A stretch of DNA of 14,058 bases from Savagea sp. Its GTDB lineage: Bacteria; Bacillota; Bacilli; Bacillales_A; Planococcaceae. Position numbers and translations under genes: made by a program. The stretch covers positions 1 through 14,058 of the forward strand of contig JASLJC010000066.1 in assembly GCA_030152585.1 (NCBI GenBank), written 5' to 3'. Position 1 is the first letter of the stretch. Every line of letters begins with the position of its first letter. The notes under the pieces were generated by a model, which saw only the letters and a list, made by a program, of their open reading frames with translations, had not been told where the DNA came from and ran no database searches. This document shows, one piece after another, positions 13,253 to 14,058 of this stretch.

Positions 13253-14058
13253 AAGAACAATTTCCATTTAGAGAAGAAGAACGAATCGTTCAAAAAGCAC
13301 GTCGCCAAAGTAGACGCCGAATGATCGGCACGACCGTCATTACATTGCTCAGTTTTCTCATTATCGGTGGCATGCTGAAATGGCAATGGACGGCGTACGG
13401 ATTACATGAAAAAGCGAAAGTAGAAGAAGCAAAAAGTGAATTGTACGGGGGAAATCGGCATATGAGCCCGGTTGAAACGAATAATCATTTATTCCAGCCG
13501 TCGCAAACCGCTTATCGGTATGCATTGCTACAACAAATTCCAATTGAAACGAGACAAGTTGAAGTCGGCGCATCGAATCGTCTTTATTTTGAACCGACAC
13601 CGTATGCTCGCTATGACATTTTTGGAACGAAACAGATGATGTTTTTTCCACCGAATGAAAAAGGAAATTTAAATGATGAACCGACGGCATCGTATCAAGA
13701 AGCCGCCGTTTCGTTAACACATCCGATGCGATATGAAGATATTCAACAGGCGCTTCCGAAAGAAGTGATCGTTCATTGGATTGGCCCACTCGAACGAATT
13801 GACGAACCGGTCGTCAATGATGAAACGTTAGGTATTGCATTACGCGATAAAGCAGGAGAATTGTATGAAGAGCCGCTACGCAATTTTTTAATCAATGCTG
13901 ACATTTTGAAAAAGAAAAAAATACGAGAGCATGAAGAAGTCGCGAAACAAGCAAAACGGATCAATCGTGCGACAACGATCGGTGAGATTGAAACGTACGG
14001 CCTCGTCATCGAAGCGGACCGTGCGACGTTACAACAAATGAAACAATTACCGTTTGTT
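13249..14058 (+). CDS. Membrane anti-sigma factor (Sigma_reg_N/Sigma_reg_C type), 3' end outside window
   Basis: The partner and probable inhibitor of the preceding ECF sigma factor. The frame is open for 270 codons to the window edge, so the C-terminus is missing. A short basic cytoplasmic N-terminus (about residues 1-25, ending RRQSRRRM) is followed by one membrane helix (about 26-44) and a long extracytoplasmic part. In it, the block AAVSLTHPMRYEDIQQAL followed by VHWIGP (about 151-180) matches the C-terminal domain of sigma-factor regulator proteins. ATG 13249 overlaps the sigma stop and is preceded by GTGGAGGG (13234-13241). In this family the inner part binds sigma at the membrane and the outer part senses the signal. 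I did not see a zinc-binding HxxxCxxC motif, so this is not the ZAS class. Confidence 0.85.
   Translation, partial: MKEQFPFREEERIVQKARRQSRRRMIGTTVITLLSFLIIGGMLKWQWTAYGLHEKAKVEEAKSELYGGNRHMSPVETNNHLFQPSQTAYRYALLQQIPIETRQVEVGASNRLYFEPTPYARYDIFGTKQMMFFPPNEKGNLNDEPTASYQEAAVSLTHPMRYEDIQQALPKEVIVHWIGPLERIDEPVVNDETLGIALRDKAGELYEEPLRNFLINADILKKKKIREHEEVAKQAKRINRATTIGEIETYGLVIEADRATLQQMKQLPFV

Overview
The window is a piece of a low-GC Gram-positive (Bacillota, Bacillales-like) chromosome. Supporting signs are strong AGGAGG-type ribosome binding sites, TTG/GTG starts, rho-independent terminators, SLH-domain surface proteins, ISL3-family insertion sequences, an M15 (VanY-type) peptidase, and an ECF sigma factor followed by a Sigma_reg_N/C anti-sigma protein. 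I cannot name the genus from the sequence.

Two compositionally different halves meet near position 9665. The left part (1-9664) is visibly AT-rich and is an accessory, defence-rich island. The right part (9665-14058) uses many more G/C-ending codons (ACG, TCG, GTC, CCG) and holds intact, ordinary housekeeping-like genes.

Island, left to right: the 5' end of a broken ISL3-family element (1-688, transposase on the minus strand); a decayed 240-residue-class gene of unknown function (739-1462); an SLH-domain surface protein gene with a frameshift and a premature stop (1605-2680); an orphan signal-peptide fragment (2793-2909); an intact AIPR-family abortive-infection gene (2958-4697); repeat A (4703-4945); an internally deleted second ISL3 element in the opposite orientation (4956-5336); a decayed gene (about 5345-5740); an intact SIR2 + HerA antiphage operon (5757-8604); a partial copy of the repeat tail (8609-8673); a heavily decayed unknown gene (8670-9349); and repeat B (9421-9664).

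The most interesting structure is the repeat. A ~243-bp sequence follows the AIPR unit (A) and recurs in direct orientation at the end of the SIR2-HerA unit (B). A shorter diverged tail copy (C) sits immediately after the herA stop codon. A and B end in a 93/94-bp block differing by one substitution and one T-run indel. That block contains an imperfect palindrome, a UUCG-loop terminator and an ISL3-IR-like end. The arrangement looks like cassettes of defence genes that each carry the same 3' module. Three defence ORFs are open while every other gene of the island is broken.

Right half: a GNAT acetyltransferase converges on a secreted D,D-carboxypeptidase-like M15 protein; then come a small four-helix membrane protein, a DUF418/YeiB-like membrane protein, and an ECF sigma factor translationally coupled (ATGA overlap) to its membrane anti-sigma factor, which runs off the window. 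Similar ECF-type promoter signatures lie before the DUF418 gene and the sigma gene, which suggests a small autoregulated envelope-stress unit.
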